DNA from: Candidatus Gemmiger stercoripullorum
GTDB taxonomy: Bacteria > Bacillota > Clostridia > Oscillospirales > Ruminococcaceae
Length of the DNA stretch: 38,998 bases
Assembly: GCA_019119365.1 (NCBI GenBank)
Contig: DWXD01000038.1
Location: 1 to 38,998, forward strand
Direction of reading: 5' to 3'
Shown here: positions 7,449 through 14,641 of the stretch, in pieces
Numbering within the stretch: position 1 is the first letter of the stretch
Layout: the number at the start of each line of letters is the position of its first letter
Notes under the pieces: generated by a model
Told to the model about the DNA's origin: nothing
Database searches by the model: none
The model's input: only the letters and a program-made list of their open reading frames with translations
Position numbers and translations under genes: made by a program

Positions 7449-7922
7449 ATGAAATGGATCGCCGTTGACTATGGGGACGCGCGCACCGGCCTGGCCGGGT
7501 GCGACGCCGGGGAGCTGGTGACGGCCCCCATCACCCCGCAGATCGAAGAAAAAAGCATGAACCGCGCCGCGCAGGCCGTGGCGGCCGTTGTCTGCCGCGA
7601 AAAAGCCGGGGGCGTGGTGCTGGGCCTGCCCAAAAACATGGACGGCAGCGAGGGCACGCGCGCCGCGCGCACCCGCCGCTTTGCCCAGCGCCTGGCCGAC
7701 GCCTGCGGCCTGCCGGTCGCGCTGTGGGACGAGCGCCGCACCACCGTCACGGCCGCGGCTATCCTGGCCGGGAACGATACCTTCGGCCAAAAGCGCAAGC
7801 AGCGGCTGGATTCGGTCTCGGCCGCCGTGCTGCTGGACGCCTTCCTGGCCTGGCGGCGCGCCCACCCGGGCCAGACCCCGCCGGAGGTGGTAGACCCGCA
7901 GCCGGACCCGGAAAACGCATAA
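7449..7922 (+). CDS. ruvX: Putative Holliday-junction resolvase RuvX (YqgF)
   Basis: 157 residues, slightly longer than the usual 135-150 because of a proline-rich tail. RuvX/YqgF has an RNase H-like fold and is implicated in resolving recombination intermediates and in 16S rRNA 5' maturation. Motifs: N-terminal IAVDYGDARTGLAGCD (first catalytic Asp at residue 7), GVVLGLPKNMDGSEG (about 57-71), and DERRTTVTAA with C-terminal LDSVSAAVLLDAFL (catalytic acid). The start at 7449 has an AAAGGAGG ribosome-binding site; a longer in-frame extension over bioY is rejected. It lies 16 nt after bioY. Confidence 0.9.
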   Translation: MKWIAVDYGDARTGLAGCDAGELVTAPITPQIEEKSMNRAAQAVAAVVCREKAGGVVLGLPKNMDGSEGTRAARTRRFAQRLADACGLPVALWDERRTTVTAAAILAGNDTFGQKRKQRLDSVSAAVLLDAFLAWRRAHPGQTPPEVVDPQPDPENA

Positions 7923-7942
7923 AGGCGGCCGCAGGCCGCTTT
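7921..7942 (+). terminator. Weak hairpin after ruvX
   Basis: GCGGCC-GCA-GGCCGC flanked by AAAG and TTTG at the ruvX stop. The T-tract is only three bases, so termination would be weak; it may be partial attenuation before uppS. Confidence 0.4.
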
Positions 7943-8004
7943 GCTCAAAATATGTTCGCACACAGGCCCGGCCGCCGCGCCGCGGCCGAGACAAGGAGGA
8001 CACC

Positions 8005-8712
8005 ATGCCGGAAGAAAAACGCATCCCCGCCCATGTGGCCCTGATCGTGGACGGCAACCGCCGCTGGGCCAAACAGCGCCACCTGCCCGCCAGCCTGGGC
8101 CACAAGGCGGGCTTTGACCGCCTGACCGAGATCACGCGCTACGCCATCAAGGACTGCGGCGTGCACACGCTGAGCCTGTACGTCTTTTCCACCGAGAACT
8201 TCCACCGCGACAGCAAGGAGGTCAACTTTTTGATGGACCTGCTTGTCAACAACTACCGCGCCATGACCGACGAGATGATCGAGCGCGGCTGCCGCATCCT
8301 GTTCAGCGGCCGGCGCGAAAACCTGCAGCCGCGCGTGCTGGCCGCGATGGATTACATGATGGACGCAACGCGCGACAAGGACAAGGGCGTTGTCAACTTC
8401 TGCCTGAACTACGGCGGCCACGCCGAGCTGGCCGACGCGGCCAAGGCCATCGCGCGCGAAGTCCGGGCCGGGACGCTGCAGCCCGAGGACATCGACGAAA
8501 AGACGATGGAGCGCCACCTGTACAGCGACCTGCCGCCGGTCGATTTGATGATCCGCACCAGCGGCGAGCAGCGGCTGTCGAACTTTTTGCTGTGGCAGTG
8601 CGCCTATGCGGAGTTCTACTTCACGCCGACGCTGTTCCCCGATTTTGACAAAGCCGCCTTTGACGAGGCCCTGGCCGAGTACGCCCACCGCGACCGCCGC
8701 ATGGGCGGGTGA
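8005..8712 (+). CDS. uppS: Isoprenyl transferase (undecaprenyl diphosphate synthase)
   Basis: 235 residues, typical for cis-prenyltransferases. It condenses isopentenyl diphosphate onto farnesyl diphosphate to make the undecaprenyl carrier of peptidoglycan and wall polymers. The catalytic aspartate is D16 in VALIVDGNRRWAKQR, followed by GHKAGFDRL, LSLYVFSTENFHRD and the C-terminal RTSGEQRLSNFLLWQCAYAEFYF. The ACAAGGAGG ribosome-binding site is strong. In most Firmicutes uppS precedes cdsA and dxr; here a terminator and a two-component system follow instead. Confidence 0.95.
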   Translation: MPEEKRIPAHVALIVDGNRRWAKQRHLPASLGHKAGFDRLTEITRYAIKDCGVHTLSLYVFSTENFHRDSKEVNFLMDLLVNNYRAMTDEMIERGCRILFSGRRENLQPRVLAAMDYMMDATRDKDKGVVNFCLNYGGHAELADAAKAIAREVRAGTLQPEDIDEKTMERHLYSDLPPVDLMIRTSGEQRLSNFLLWQCAYAEFYFTPTLFPDFDKAAFDEALAEYAHRDRRMGG

Positions 8713-8743
8713 GGGGAGCCCCGGGACCGCAATATCCATGCAA

Positions 8744-8787
8744 AACGCGCCGATTTTGCCCTTTTGGGGCGGTGGGCGCGTTCTTTT
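8744..8787 (+). terminator. Terminator after uppS
   Basis: Outer stem AACGCGCC (8744-8751) pairs with GGCGCGTT (8775-8782), with an inner GCCC-TTTT-GGGC hairpin, then TCTTTT. It separates uppS from the response-regulator operon. Confidence 0.75.
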
Positions 8788-8812
8788 GTAACAAGTTCGA
8801 TACAAACCTCGT

Positions 8813-8818
8813 TATAAT
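8813..8818 (+). promoter_or_regulatory. -10 box of the response-regulator operon
   Basis: A perfect TATAAT lies 65 nt before the start at 8883 in a locally AT-rich stretch. No good -35 box is found at 16-18 nt, suggesting an activator-dependent promoter, possibly autoregulated. Confidence 0.45.
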
Positions 8819-8882
8819 AAACAGATGGGGCTTTATACAAAAATGCCCCGCCCACAAACTGTGCAACGAGGAACAGACGCTT

Positions 8883-9545
8883 ATGGCTACGATCCTGATT
8901 GCTGAGGACGAGCGCGCCATCAATGACCTGATGGCCGCCAACCTGCGCCTGGTCGGGCACCGCTGCGACCAGGCGCACACCGGCCCGGAGGCCCTGCAGA
9001 AAGCCGCCGCCGCCAATTATGACTTGGTCCTGCTCGATGTGATGCTGCCCGGGCTGGACGGCTTCGCCGTCAAAAACCGGCTGCCGGATACCCTGCCCGT
9101 CATCTTTGTCACCGCCCGCACCAACCTGACCGACAAACTGCGCGGTCTCGGCCTGGGGGCGGAGGATTATATCGTTAAACCGTTCGAGATCCTTGAACTG
9201 CTCGCCCGGGTCGAGACGGTGCTGCGCCGCGCCCACCGCGGCGAGGCGAGCTTCCGATTCCACGACCTGAATGTGGACCTGGCGGCGCGCCGCGTGCTGC
9301 GCGCCGGGCGGGAGGTGCCGCTCACCCCGCAGGAGTACGCTTTGCTCGAAACGCTGGTCGTCAACCGCAACCTTGCCCTCAGCCGCGACAAGCTGCTGGA
9401 GATCGCCTGGGGGTACGACTATCAGGGCGAGACCCGCACCGTGGATGTGCACATCCAGCGCCTGCGCCGCAAGCTGGGGCTGGAAAAGGAGATCCAGACC
9501 GTGTACAAGATCGGCTACCGGCTCAACACCCGCGGAGAGGATTAA
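8883..9545 (+). CDS. OmpR/PhoB-family response regulator
   Basis: 220 residues. The N-terminal receiver domain (about 1-115) has the acidic pocket E8/D9, phospho-acceptor D52 in YDLVLLDVMLPGLDG, the conserved threonine in IFVTAR and the lysine in YIVKPFE. The C-terminal winged-helix DNA-binding domain (about 125-218) has LTPQEYALLETLVVNRN and RTVDVHIQRLRRKLG with the terminal KIGYRL. The receiver is slightly compact between D52 and T (NRLPDTLPVIFVTA), a known feature of short Firmicute regulators. The ATG at 8883 has GAGGA about 10 nt upstream. It sits 27 nt before its probable partner kinase. Target genes are unknown; the two lipoproteins downstream are candidates. Confidence 0.93.
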   Translation: MATILIAEDERAINDLMAANLRLVGHRCDQAHTGPEALQKAAAANYDLVLLDVMLPGLDGFAVKNRLPDTLPVIFVTARTNLTDKLRGLGLGAEDYIVKPFEILELLARVETVLRRAHRGEASFRFHDLNVDLAARRVLRAGREVPLTPQEYALLETLVVNRNLALSRDKLLEIAWGYDYQGETRTVDVHIQRLRRKLGLEKEIQTVYKIGYRLNTRGED

Positions 9546-9572
9546 GCCGCGCGCAAAAAAAGAGGGACCGCG

Positions 9573-11045
9573 ATGAAACGACCCCTGTTATACTGGCAGA
9601 AAACCTACCTGGCTGCGCTGGCCCTGTTTTTGGGCGGGCTGTGCGCCGGGTTTTTCGGCGTGTTCCAGTTCAGCTGCCGCCAGAGCTTTGCCGCCCGCAC
9701 CGGCGAGCTGCTGGCGCGCCAGCACGCGCTGGCCGTGGCGCTGGCCGACGATATGGCCGCCGTGCTGGCGGCCCGGCCGGAAGCCCTGGGCGTGCTGTGG
9801 CAGGACACCGGCCTGGACGCCCGGCGCGAGGGCCTGGCCCTGGCGGTGTGGTACGGCGGCGCGCCGCGCTACAACGACCTGGCGCTGGACGCGCTGCCAG
9901 AAGCCGGAACGCTCGAAGCCGGGCTGCGCAGCTGGCAGGTGCGCGTGGTGGGCGGGCGGCACCTGTTTTACGCCGCCACCGCCCTGGCCGGGGAGCTGAC
10001 CGGCTACGCCGTGACGGTGCAGGCTGACATCGAGGATTTTTACGCCGACTGGCAGCGCACCGGTGCGGCGTTCGCCGGGGCCGGGGCCGGGATCGGCGCG
10101 GTGTTCGCGGCCGGGCTGTACGCCGTGCTGCGCCGCATGAACCGCCCGCTGCGCGCGCTGACCGAGACCGCCCGCGCCCTTGCGGCCGGGGACTATGACC
10201 GCCGCGCGCTGGCCCCCGGCGCGCCGCCGCGCCGCGACGAAGTCGGCGAGCTGGGCGGCGTGCTGGACGAGATGGCCGGGCGGGTACAGGCGCAGCTGCG
10301 CGCGCTGGAGGCCGAAGCCGCGGCCAAGCAGCGCCTGGTGGACGACCTTTCGCACGAGATGCGCACGCCGCTGACCGCCATCGGCGGCTATGCCGAGTTC
10401 ATCCAGCGCGCCGATGTGCGCGGCGAAGCGCTGTACGAGGCGCTTGAGACCATCCGGTTCGAGAGCGGGCGGCTGCTGCGTTTGTCCGACCAGCTTGTGC
10501 GTCTGTCGGCGCTGGCGCATGAACCGCTGGCGGGCGCGCGCGTCGACACGGCCGCGCTGCTGCGCCGGGCCGCCGCCGCGGCCGCCCCCAGGGCCGAAGC
10601 GCGCGGCGTGACGCTGGAATGTTCGCCGGGGCAGGCACCGCCTATCTGGGGCGAAGCCGCGCTGCTGGAAAGCCTGGCCGTCAACCTGTGCGACAACGGC
10701 GTCAAAGCCTGCGCGGCGGGCGGCCATGTGGCGCTGCGCGCCGCCGCGGGGCCGGACGGCGGCTGTGTGCTGACCGTGACCGACGACGGCTGCGGCATGG
10801 ACGCCGAGACGCTCGCGCATATCGGCCAGCCGTTCTACCGTGCCGACAAGGCCCGCTCCCGCGCCGAGGGCGGCGCGGGCCTCGGCGTGGCGCTGTGCCG
10901 CCGCATTGCCGCCGCCCACGGGGCCGCGCTGACCTATGAGAGCGCGCCCGGCCGCGGCACGGCGGCGCGCGTGCAGTTCCCGCCTGCCGCCGCATTTACA
11001 ACCTTGCAACAACTTGATGATAACCCTGTGACCCCCGCCGGGTAA
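9573..11045 (+). CDS. Sensor histidine kinase (HAMP-containing)
   Basis: 490 residues. A first transmembrane segment (about 12-34), an extracytoplasmic sensor region (about 35-165), a second transmembrane segment (about 166-186), HAMP (about 187-245) and a coiled stretch lead to the phospho-acceptor H261 in DDLSHEMRTPLTAIGGYAEFI. The ATPase domain shows an N-box variant (NLCDNGVKA), G1 (DDGCGMD), F-box-like GQPFYRADKARS and G2 (GGAGLGVALCRRIAAAHG). It autophosphorylates and would signal to the regulator just upstream. The sensor region has no recognised domain, so the stimulus is unknown. Confidence 0.93.
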   Translation: MKRPLLYWQKTYLAALALFLGGLCAGFFGVFQFSCRQSFAARTGELLARQHALAVALADDMAAVLAARPEALGVLWQDTGLDARREGLALAVWYGGAPRYNDLALDALPEAGTLEAGLRSWQVRVVGGRHLFYAATALAGELTGYAVTVQADIEDFYADWQRTGAAFAGAGAGIGAVFAAGLYAVLRRMNRPLRALTETARALAAGDYDRRALAPGAPPRRDEVGELGGVLDEMAGRVQAQLRALEAEAAAKQRLVDDLSHEMRTPLTAIGGYAEFIQRADVRGEALYEALETIRFESGRLLRLSDQLVRLSALAHEPLAGARVDTAALLRRAAAAAAPRAEARGVTLECSPGQAPPIWGEAALLESLAVNLCDNGVKACAAGGHVALRAAAGPDGGCVLTVTDDGCGMDAETLAHIGQPFYRADKARSRAEGGAGLGVALCRRIAAAHGAALTYESAPGRGTAARVQFPPAAAFTTLQQLDDNPVTPAG

Positions 11046-11061
11046 AATAAGGAAAACAAAA

Positions 11062-11085
11062 GGGCGCGGGCAAACTGCCGCGCCC
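11062..11085 (+). promoter_or_regulatory. Hairpin between kinase and lipoprotein genes
   Basis: GGGCGCGG (11062-11069) pairs perfectly with CCGCGCCC (11078-11085). There is no T-tract; the lipoprotein ribosome-binding site AAAGGAGG follows 5 nt later. More likely an mRNA-processing or stability hairpin than a terminator. Confidence 0.5.
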
Positions 11086-11106
11086 GCCCGAAAGGAGGCC
11101 GCAGAG

Positions 11107-12069
11107 ATGAAAAAGAAACAAAGGCCCGCCGCGCGCTGGCTGGCCGCTGCGCTCGCCGCGCTGCTTGCCGCCTGCGCGCCGCTGGGGCGGCAGCCCACGG
11201 TGGAGAGCGAGGTCATAGAGCCGCAGGCCGATGGAGCCGCCACCGCCATCGACAAGGTGGACGACCCGGACTATGAGGCGCGGATCGTGACGGATTTCAC
11301 CGGCGGTTCCGCCCGGATGCCGGACAAGGACCGCACGGCGCCGGTGGGCGGGGGCCTGAGCCCCGATGAAACGGTGCGGCGCAGTGCGGTGCTGCTGCGG
11401 GCGGCCGGGGCTGCGCTTGGCGGGGAATGGACGCTGTGGCTGTACCCGGAGGAGCTGGCCGGCCCGGTCGGCTCCGCGCCGGTGTACTTTGTGCAGCAGA
11501 CGCAGGGCAGCCACAAATGGGAGCTGTGGATCGACACCGAAGGCGCCGTGCAGAACCTGTTCGACGCCGGGTGCATGACAGAGGAGACATACAGCGCGCT
11601 GACCGCCCGCGACGGGGCCGAGTACGCCGCCTGGGCCGCAGAGCAAAATGCCTGGGTACAGCAGGAAGCGGACGCCTGGCTGGCTGCGTTCCTGGACGAA
11701 GCCGGGCTGCCGGGCGCAACGGTGACGCAGGCGGCCTTTGAGGGGGAGCTTATCCCGCCGGACGCCGCCGCGCGGGACGAGGCGGTTTCCCGCACCGGCC
11801 GGTATGTGCAGCAAAACCAGCTGGAGTATACCGTGCAGGATGCGCAGGGCGTTATGTGGTACGCTTCGGCCGACCCGCTGCAGCGGCGGCTGATCATTCT
11901 CATCCGGGAAGCGGAACTGGGGAAAAACCTTCGCTTTGACAGCAAAGGCAAGCTGCAGGGGGAGGGGATCACGCCGCTCTACAGGGCCTACCAGGAAGGG
12001 AGGCGGCGGGCATGGGCAACGTGGAATATAAAACGAAACGAATGGCGGGACGATGGAAACGGACAGTGA
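11107..12069 (+). CDS. Lipoprotein of unknown function (1)
   Basis: 320 residues. It starts with a basic n-region (MKKKQRPAAR), a short hydrophobic core and lipobox LLAAC with the acylated cysteine at residue 22, so it is a membrane-anchored extracytoplasmic lipoprotein. After the cysteine, PLGRQPTVESEVIEP is shared exactly with the next gene. The rest is moderately acidic and has no domain I recognise; the EWTLWLYPEELAG...PVYFVQQTQGSHKWELWIDTEGAV stretch is reminiscent of small sensor-associated lipoproteins that follow kinases. It lies 61 nt after the kinase, so it may modulate or be an output of that system. The C-terminus overlaps the next gene by 58 nt. Confidence 0.8.
   Translation: MKKKQRPAARWLAAALAALLAACAPLGRQPTVESEVIEPQADGAATAIDKVDDPDYEARIVTDFTGGSARMPDKDRTAPVGGGLSPDETVRRSAVLLRAAGAALGGEWTLWLYPEELAGPVGSAPVYFVQQTQGSHKWELWIDTEGAVQNLFDAGCMTEETYSALTARDGAEYAAWAAEQNAWVQQEADAWLAAFLDEAGLPGATVTQAAFEGELIPPDAAARDEAVSRTGRYVQQNQLEYTVQDAQGVMWYASADPLQRRLIILIREAELGKNLRFDSKGKLQGEGITPLYRAYQEGRRRAWATWNIKRNEWRDDGNGQ
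11161..11219 (+). repeat. 59-bp exact direct repeat, copy 1
   Basis: Bases 11161-11219 are identical to 12090-12148. The repeat covers the end of the signal peptide, the lipobox cysteine and the first mature residues of both lipoproteins, in the same reading frame, 929 bp apart. Confidence 0.95.
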
Positions 12070-13205
12070 CCTGCCTGTTGGCGCCGCTCCTGCTTGCCGC
12101 CTGCGCGCCGCTGGGGCGGCAGCCCACGGTGGAGAGCGAGGTCATAGACCCGGCGGGCGCGGCGGAGCTGTACGGGGCCGCCGCGCTGCCGGACTGCGAA
12201 AACCGCATCGCCTATACGCTGCTGGGCGAGAGCGAGCCCGCCGCTGCCAGCGACGCCTGGCCCGGCGAGAGCGAGATGGACTGGGACGCGGCGCTGCGCC
12301 GCGCCATGACGCTGTGCCTTTACGCAGGCGCGGACACGGCGGGGGATTGGCAGCTGCTGTACTACCCGCAGGCGCTGACGGAGCGTAGCGGCATGCGGCC
12401 GTTTTACGAGGCATACTGCGAGCAGGACGGCCTCCTGCTCGACGTCCGCTTTGATTCAACGACCGGCGCGCTGCTGTGGTGGGCGGCGGAGCCCGGGGCG
12501 GGCTACTGGACCCGGGCGCTGACCTGCGGCGGTGCGCTCGAGGCCCCCGGCGGCACGCCGGACCCCGCGCTTGCGGCCGCCGCCTGGCCGGACTATGCCG
12601 CCGAAACCGCCGCCTGGGGCGAAACGCAGGGCGCGGCGCTGGCCGACGCGCTGCTGCAGGCCTGGGGACGGCAGACCCACGCCGCCGCCCCGGCTGCGGG
12701 CGGCGGCCTGCCGGACAGCTGGCAGGCCCTGTATGACGGCTGGGCGTGCGGCACGGGCGACCCGCTTGCCCTCTGCCTGCAATTTGAGGCCGAGGCCGAC
12801 GGCCAGCCCTGGCAGGTCTGGCTCGTCTGGGTAGAGCCGACCCGCCGCCTGGTGCTGCGCGCCGCACCCGATCCCCCCGACGCCTGCACGCAGGCGCGCG
12901 GCGGGCAGGTGCGGCCGGACGCCGAGGCGCTGACCGCCGAAGAGCTGCGGCCCCAGTGCGCCGAGTTGCGCCGCAAGCTGGAAGCGCTGGCGGAGGAGCT
13001 GGCCCAAACGACCGACGCCGCCGCGCGCGAGGAGATGCAGGCCATGAAAAAGGCGCTGCAGGAAACCCTCGACGTCCTCACGCGCAGCGCGGGCGAGCCC
13101 ACCGCGCAGGCGGCCGTGCCACCGGGCGGCGCAGGCTGGCTTGCCGGCCTGCCGGGCCCGGACGAGGAAGAAGCGGCGGAACAAAACGCCGCGACAGCAG
13201 AATAG
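12012..13205 (+). CDS. Lipoprotein of unknown function (2)
   Basis: 397 residues. The n-region MGNVEYKTKRMAGRWKR is followed by a hydrophobic core and lipobox LLAAC (acylated Cys31). The ATG at 12012 is preferred because GGGAGG lies about 9 nt upstream; an ATG at 12042 lacks one. The mature protein has paired aromatic-rich segments (DWQLLYYPQALTERSG; WQVWLVWVEPTRRLVLRAA) resembling the first lipoprotein in layout, and a C-terminal coiled coil (ELRPQCAELRRKLEALAEELAQTTDAAAREEMQAMKKALQ region) with a Glu/Ala-rich tail. It looks like a diverged paralogue of its neighbour that overlaps it by 58 nt in another frame. No known domain recognised. Confidence 0.8.
   Translation: MGNVEYKTKRMAGRWKRTVTCLLAPLLLAACAPLGRQPTVESEVIDPAGAAELYGAAALPDCENRIAYTLLGESEPAAASDAWPGESEMDWDAALRRAMTLCLYAGADTAGDWQLLYYPQALTERSGMRPFYEAYCEQDGLLLDVRFDSTTGALLWWAAEPGAGYWTRALTCGGALEAPGGTPDPALAAAAWPDYAAETAAWGETQGAALADALLQAWGRQTHAAAPAAGGGLPDSWQALYDGWACGTGDPLALCLQFEAEADGQPWQVWLVWVEPTRRLVLRAAPDPPDACTQARGGQVRPDAEALTAEELRPQCAELRRKLEALAEELAQTTDAAAREEMQAMKKALQETLDVLTRSAGEPTAQAAVPPGGAGWLAGLPGPDEEEAAEQNAATAE
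12090..12148 (+). repeat. 59-bp exact direct repeat, copy 2
   Basis: Second copy of the repeat at 11161-11219, identical base for base. Flanking codons on both sides have diverged completely, so the identity is confined to the lipobox region. Confidence 0.95.
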
Positions 13206-13216
13206 ACAACCGTTTG

Positions 13217-13260
13217 CCGCGCCGGGAGGGAGCCCTCCCGGCGCGGTTTGGTGTTTTTTG
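13217..13260 (+). terminator. Terminator of the two-component/lipoprotein operon
   Basis: A 14-bp perfect stem (CCGCGCCGGGAGGG at 13217-13230 with its complement at 13233-13246) is followed by TTTGGTGTTTTTT. Confidence 0.9.
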
Positions 13261-13386
13261 GGGGCGATGATGGGCAGGGGGGCGTGGCGCAAGGCCAGCG
13301 GGTGGATAGGGAGCCCGCCCCTGCGGCCAACGGCGGGGGGCGGCCAACCGAAAAACCGCGGTCCCTATGGCGCACCACAAACCTAT

Positions 13387-13465
13387 GTAGGGGACGATGC
13401 TTGCATCGTCCCGGGGACCCTGCGGCGGCGCGAACGTCCGCGGGAGGGGCATGCCCCTCCCCTAC
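13387..13465. repeat. REPIN-like hairpin pair B1
   Basis: GTAGGG foot with hairpin GACGATGCTTGCATCGTC, spacer containing CCTGCGGCGGCGCGAACG, then GGAGGGGCATGCCCCTCC ending CCTAC. 79 nt. Confidence 0.85.
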
Positions 13466-13518
13466 AAACCATGGCAAACGCCCAACCAAACGGGACGGCC
13501 CCGACCATCCGGGCAACC

Positions 13519-13594
13519 GTAGGGCGGGATGCCCTCATCCCGCCGGACCTGCGGCGGCGCGAACGTCCGCGGGCGGGATCAATCCCGCCCCTAC
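13519..13594. repeat. REPIN-like hairpin pair B2
   Basis: GTAGGG foot with heart GATGCCCTCATC, spacer, then GCGGGATCAATCCCGC ending CCCTAC. 76 nt. Confidence 0.85.
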
Positions 13595-13648
13595 GAATAA
13601 ATTTTATGTTTCGGGCCAACCGGATGGCGGTGGCATCTGTGCCGGTTC

Positions 13649-13745
13649 GTAGGGGAGGGCCATGGCCCTCCCGTGGGTGCTCACGGCGGGGCAAGGCCTG
13701 ATTTTGAAATTGCCAATGTGCGGCGGGCGTGAACGCCCGCCCTAC
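13649..13745. repeat. REPIN-like hairpin pair B3 (long spacer)
   Basis: GTAGGG foot with GGAGGGCCATGGCCCTCC, a long spacer with TTTTGAAATTGCCAAT, then GCGGGCGTGAACGCCCGC ending CCTAC. 97 nt; inverted counterpart of the long-spacer pair at 3770-3869. Confidence 0.8.
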
Positions 13746-13799
13746 AGAATGAGAGGAACGGGGTGGCCAACCGGGGAACCCGCGCCGCCGCGGGGTTCC

Positions 13800-13826
13800 G
13801 CGGGCGGATATGGAATCCGCCCCTAC
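13800..13826. repeat. Single REPIN-like arm
   Basis: GCGGGCGGATATGGAATCCG followed by CCCCTAC. The expected partner arm to the left is not recognisable. Confidence 0.7.
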
Positions 13827-13888
13827 AAACGGCAGCGAGGCCCGAAGCAACCGGGAAACGGCGGCCACCGCTGCCATGGCAAACCCCT

Positions 13889-13962
13889 GTAGGGGCCGAT
13901 TCAATATCGGCCCGGTTTGCGGCGGCACGGGGTTCCGCGGGAGGGGCGTGCCCCTCCCCTGC
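13889..13962. repeat. REPIN-like hairpin pair B4
   Basis: GTAGGG foot with GGCCGATTCAATATCGGCC, short spacer, then GGAGGGGCGTGCCCCTCC ending CTGC instead of CTAC, a decayed right foot. 74 nt. Confidence 0.82.
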
Positions 13963-14015
13963 AAACCGTGGCGAACGCCCAACCAAACGAGATGGCCCCG
14001 ACCATCCGGGCAACC

Positions 14016-14093
14016 GTAGGGCGGGATGCCCTCATCCCGCCGGACCTTGCGGCGGCGCGAACGTCCGCGGGCGGATATGGAATCCGCCCCTAC
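14016..14093. repeat. REPIN-like hairpin pair B5
   Basis: GTAGGG foot with heart GATGCCCTCATC, spacer, then GCGGATATGGAATCCGC ending CCTAC. 78 nt. Confidence 0.85.
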
Positions 14094-14158
14094 AAACGGC
14101 GGCGAGGCCCGAAGCAACCGGGAAACGGCGGTCACCGCTGCCATGGCAAACCCTAACA

Positions 14159-14298
14159 GGCCCCCTTGTTAAGGGGGGCGAGAGCGGAGATCGGGGGAGT
14201 ACTTCAGCGAAATGCCGCTTTTTTCAAACGGCAGCCAGGCGTAAGGCAATCCCTCCGTCACGGCCTGCGGCCGTGCCACCTCCCTTTAACAAGGGAGG
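14159..14298. repeat. MITE-like element with terminal C/G-rich hairpins (family D)
   Basis: About 140 nt bounded by two hairpins: CCCCCTTGTTAAGGGGGG near 14161-14178 and CCTCCCTTTAACAAGGGAGG at 14279-14298. The right half also contains GGCAATCCCTCCGTCACGG and a GGCCTGCGGCC hairpin. The same right half, inverted, begins the element at 22598. It does not share the GTAGGG feet of the surrounding pairs. Confidence 0.8.
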
Positions 14299-14352
14299 CA
14301 AAACCACCACACCCCCGAGGCCAACCGCAAACCCGTGTTGCCGCAAGGCCCC

Positions 14353-14378
14353 GTAGGGCGGGATGCCTGCATCCCGGC
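14353..14378. repeat. Single REPIN-like arm
   Basis: GTAGGG foot followed by CGGGATGCCTGCATCCCG. No right-hand partner is visible before the DegT promoter region. Confidence 0.7.
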
Positions 14379-14428
14379 GGGGCGGGCGGGCGTTTTTTGG
14401 CGTTTTTGCGAAAATCCGGGGCGGTGGT

Positions 14429-14456
14429 TTGAATTTTCGGCTCCGTATGGTATAAT
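14429..14456 (+). promoter_or_regulatory. Promoter P1 upstream of the DegT/ABC operon
   Basis: TTGAAT (14429-14434), a 16-nt spacer and a perfect TATAAT (14451-14456), 186 nt before the aminotransferase start. Confidence 0.65.
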
Positions 14457-14546
14457 AGCCGGGAAACGGTTGTTATACGATTTTTGCGCAGCGGCGCGCC
14501 GTTCCGGCTGGCGCCGGCCCGGCAACCGCCTTTTGATGCGCGATTC

Positions 14547-14575
14547 TACCATTCCGCTGCGCGGCATGGTATAAT
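14547..14575 (+). promoter_or_regulatory. Promoter P2 with overlapping palindrome
   Basis: A second perfect TATAAT (14570-14575) lacks a good -35. A 25-bp imperfect palindrome (14547-14571, arms TACCAT / ATGGTA, 20 of 25 positions symmetric) ends inside this -10 box, as expected for a repressor or activator site. The regulator is unknown. Confidence 0.45.
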
Positions 14576-14641
14576 AAACCAAACACAAAACCAAACACAA
14601 TACGCGTTTAAAAACGGCCGGCAGGTAAAGGAGGCGGAAGC

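Larger units (their letters stand above)
13387..14378. repeat. Palindrome array B (REPIN-like), gene-free region
   Basis: From the lipoprotein terminator to about 14400 no credible gene is visible. 13261-13386 is GC-rich and unassigned. Then come five hairpin pairs (13387-13465, 13519-13594, 13649-13745, 13889-13962, 14016-14093), two single arms (13800-13826, 14353-14378) and, at 14159-14298, an unrelated MITE-like element. Linkers between consecutive units are 53, 54, 54, 62 and 53 nt. The linkers at 13466-13518 and 13963-14015 are near-identical to each other and, inverted, to 3380-3432 in array A, always between the same two arm types. Confidence 0.87.

Noticed and set aside
8749..8880. 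N-terminal extension of the response regulator from 8709
   Set aside because: It would run through the uppS terminator; the ATG at 8883 starts the receiver domain correctly.
9588..11255. Long antisense frame opposite the histidine kinase (555 codons)
   Set aside because: Low-complexity Arg/Ala/Gly-rich product; the + strand has complete kinase motifs.
13383..14144. 253-codon - strand frame across array B
   Set aside because: Repeat-derived peptide with no start signal or known domain.
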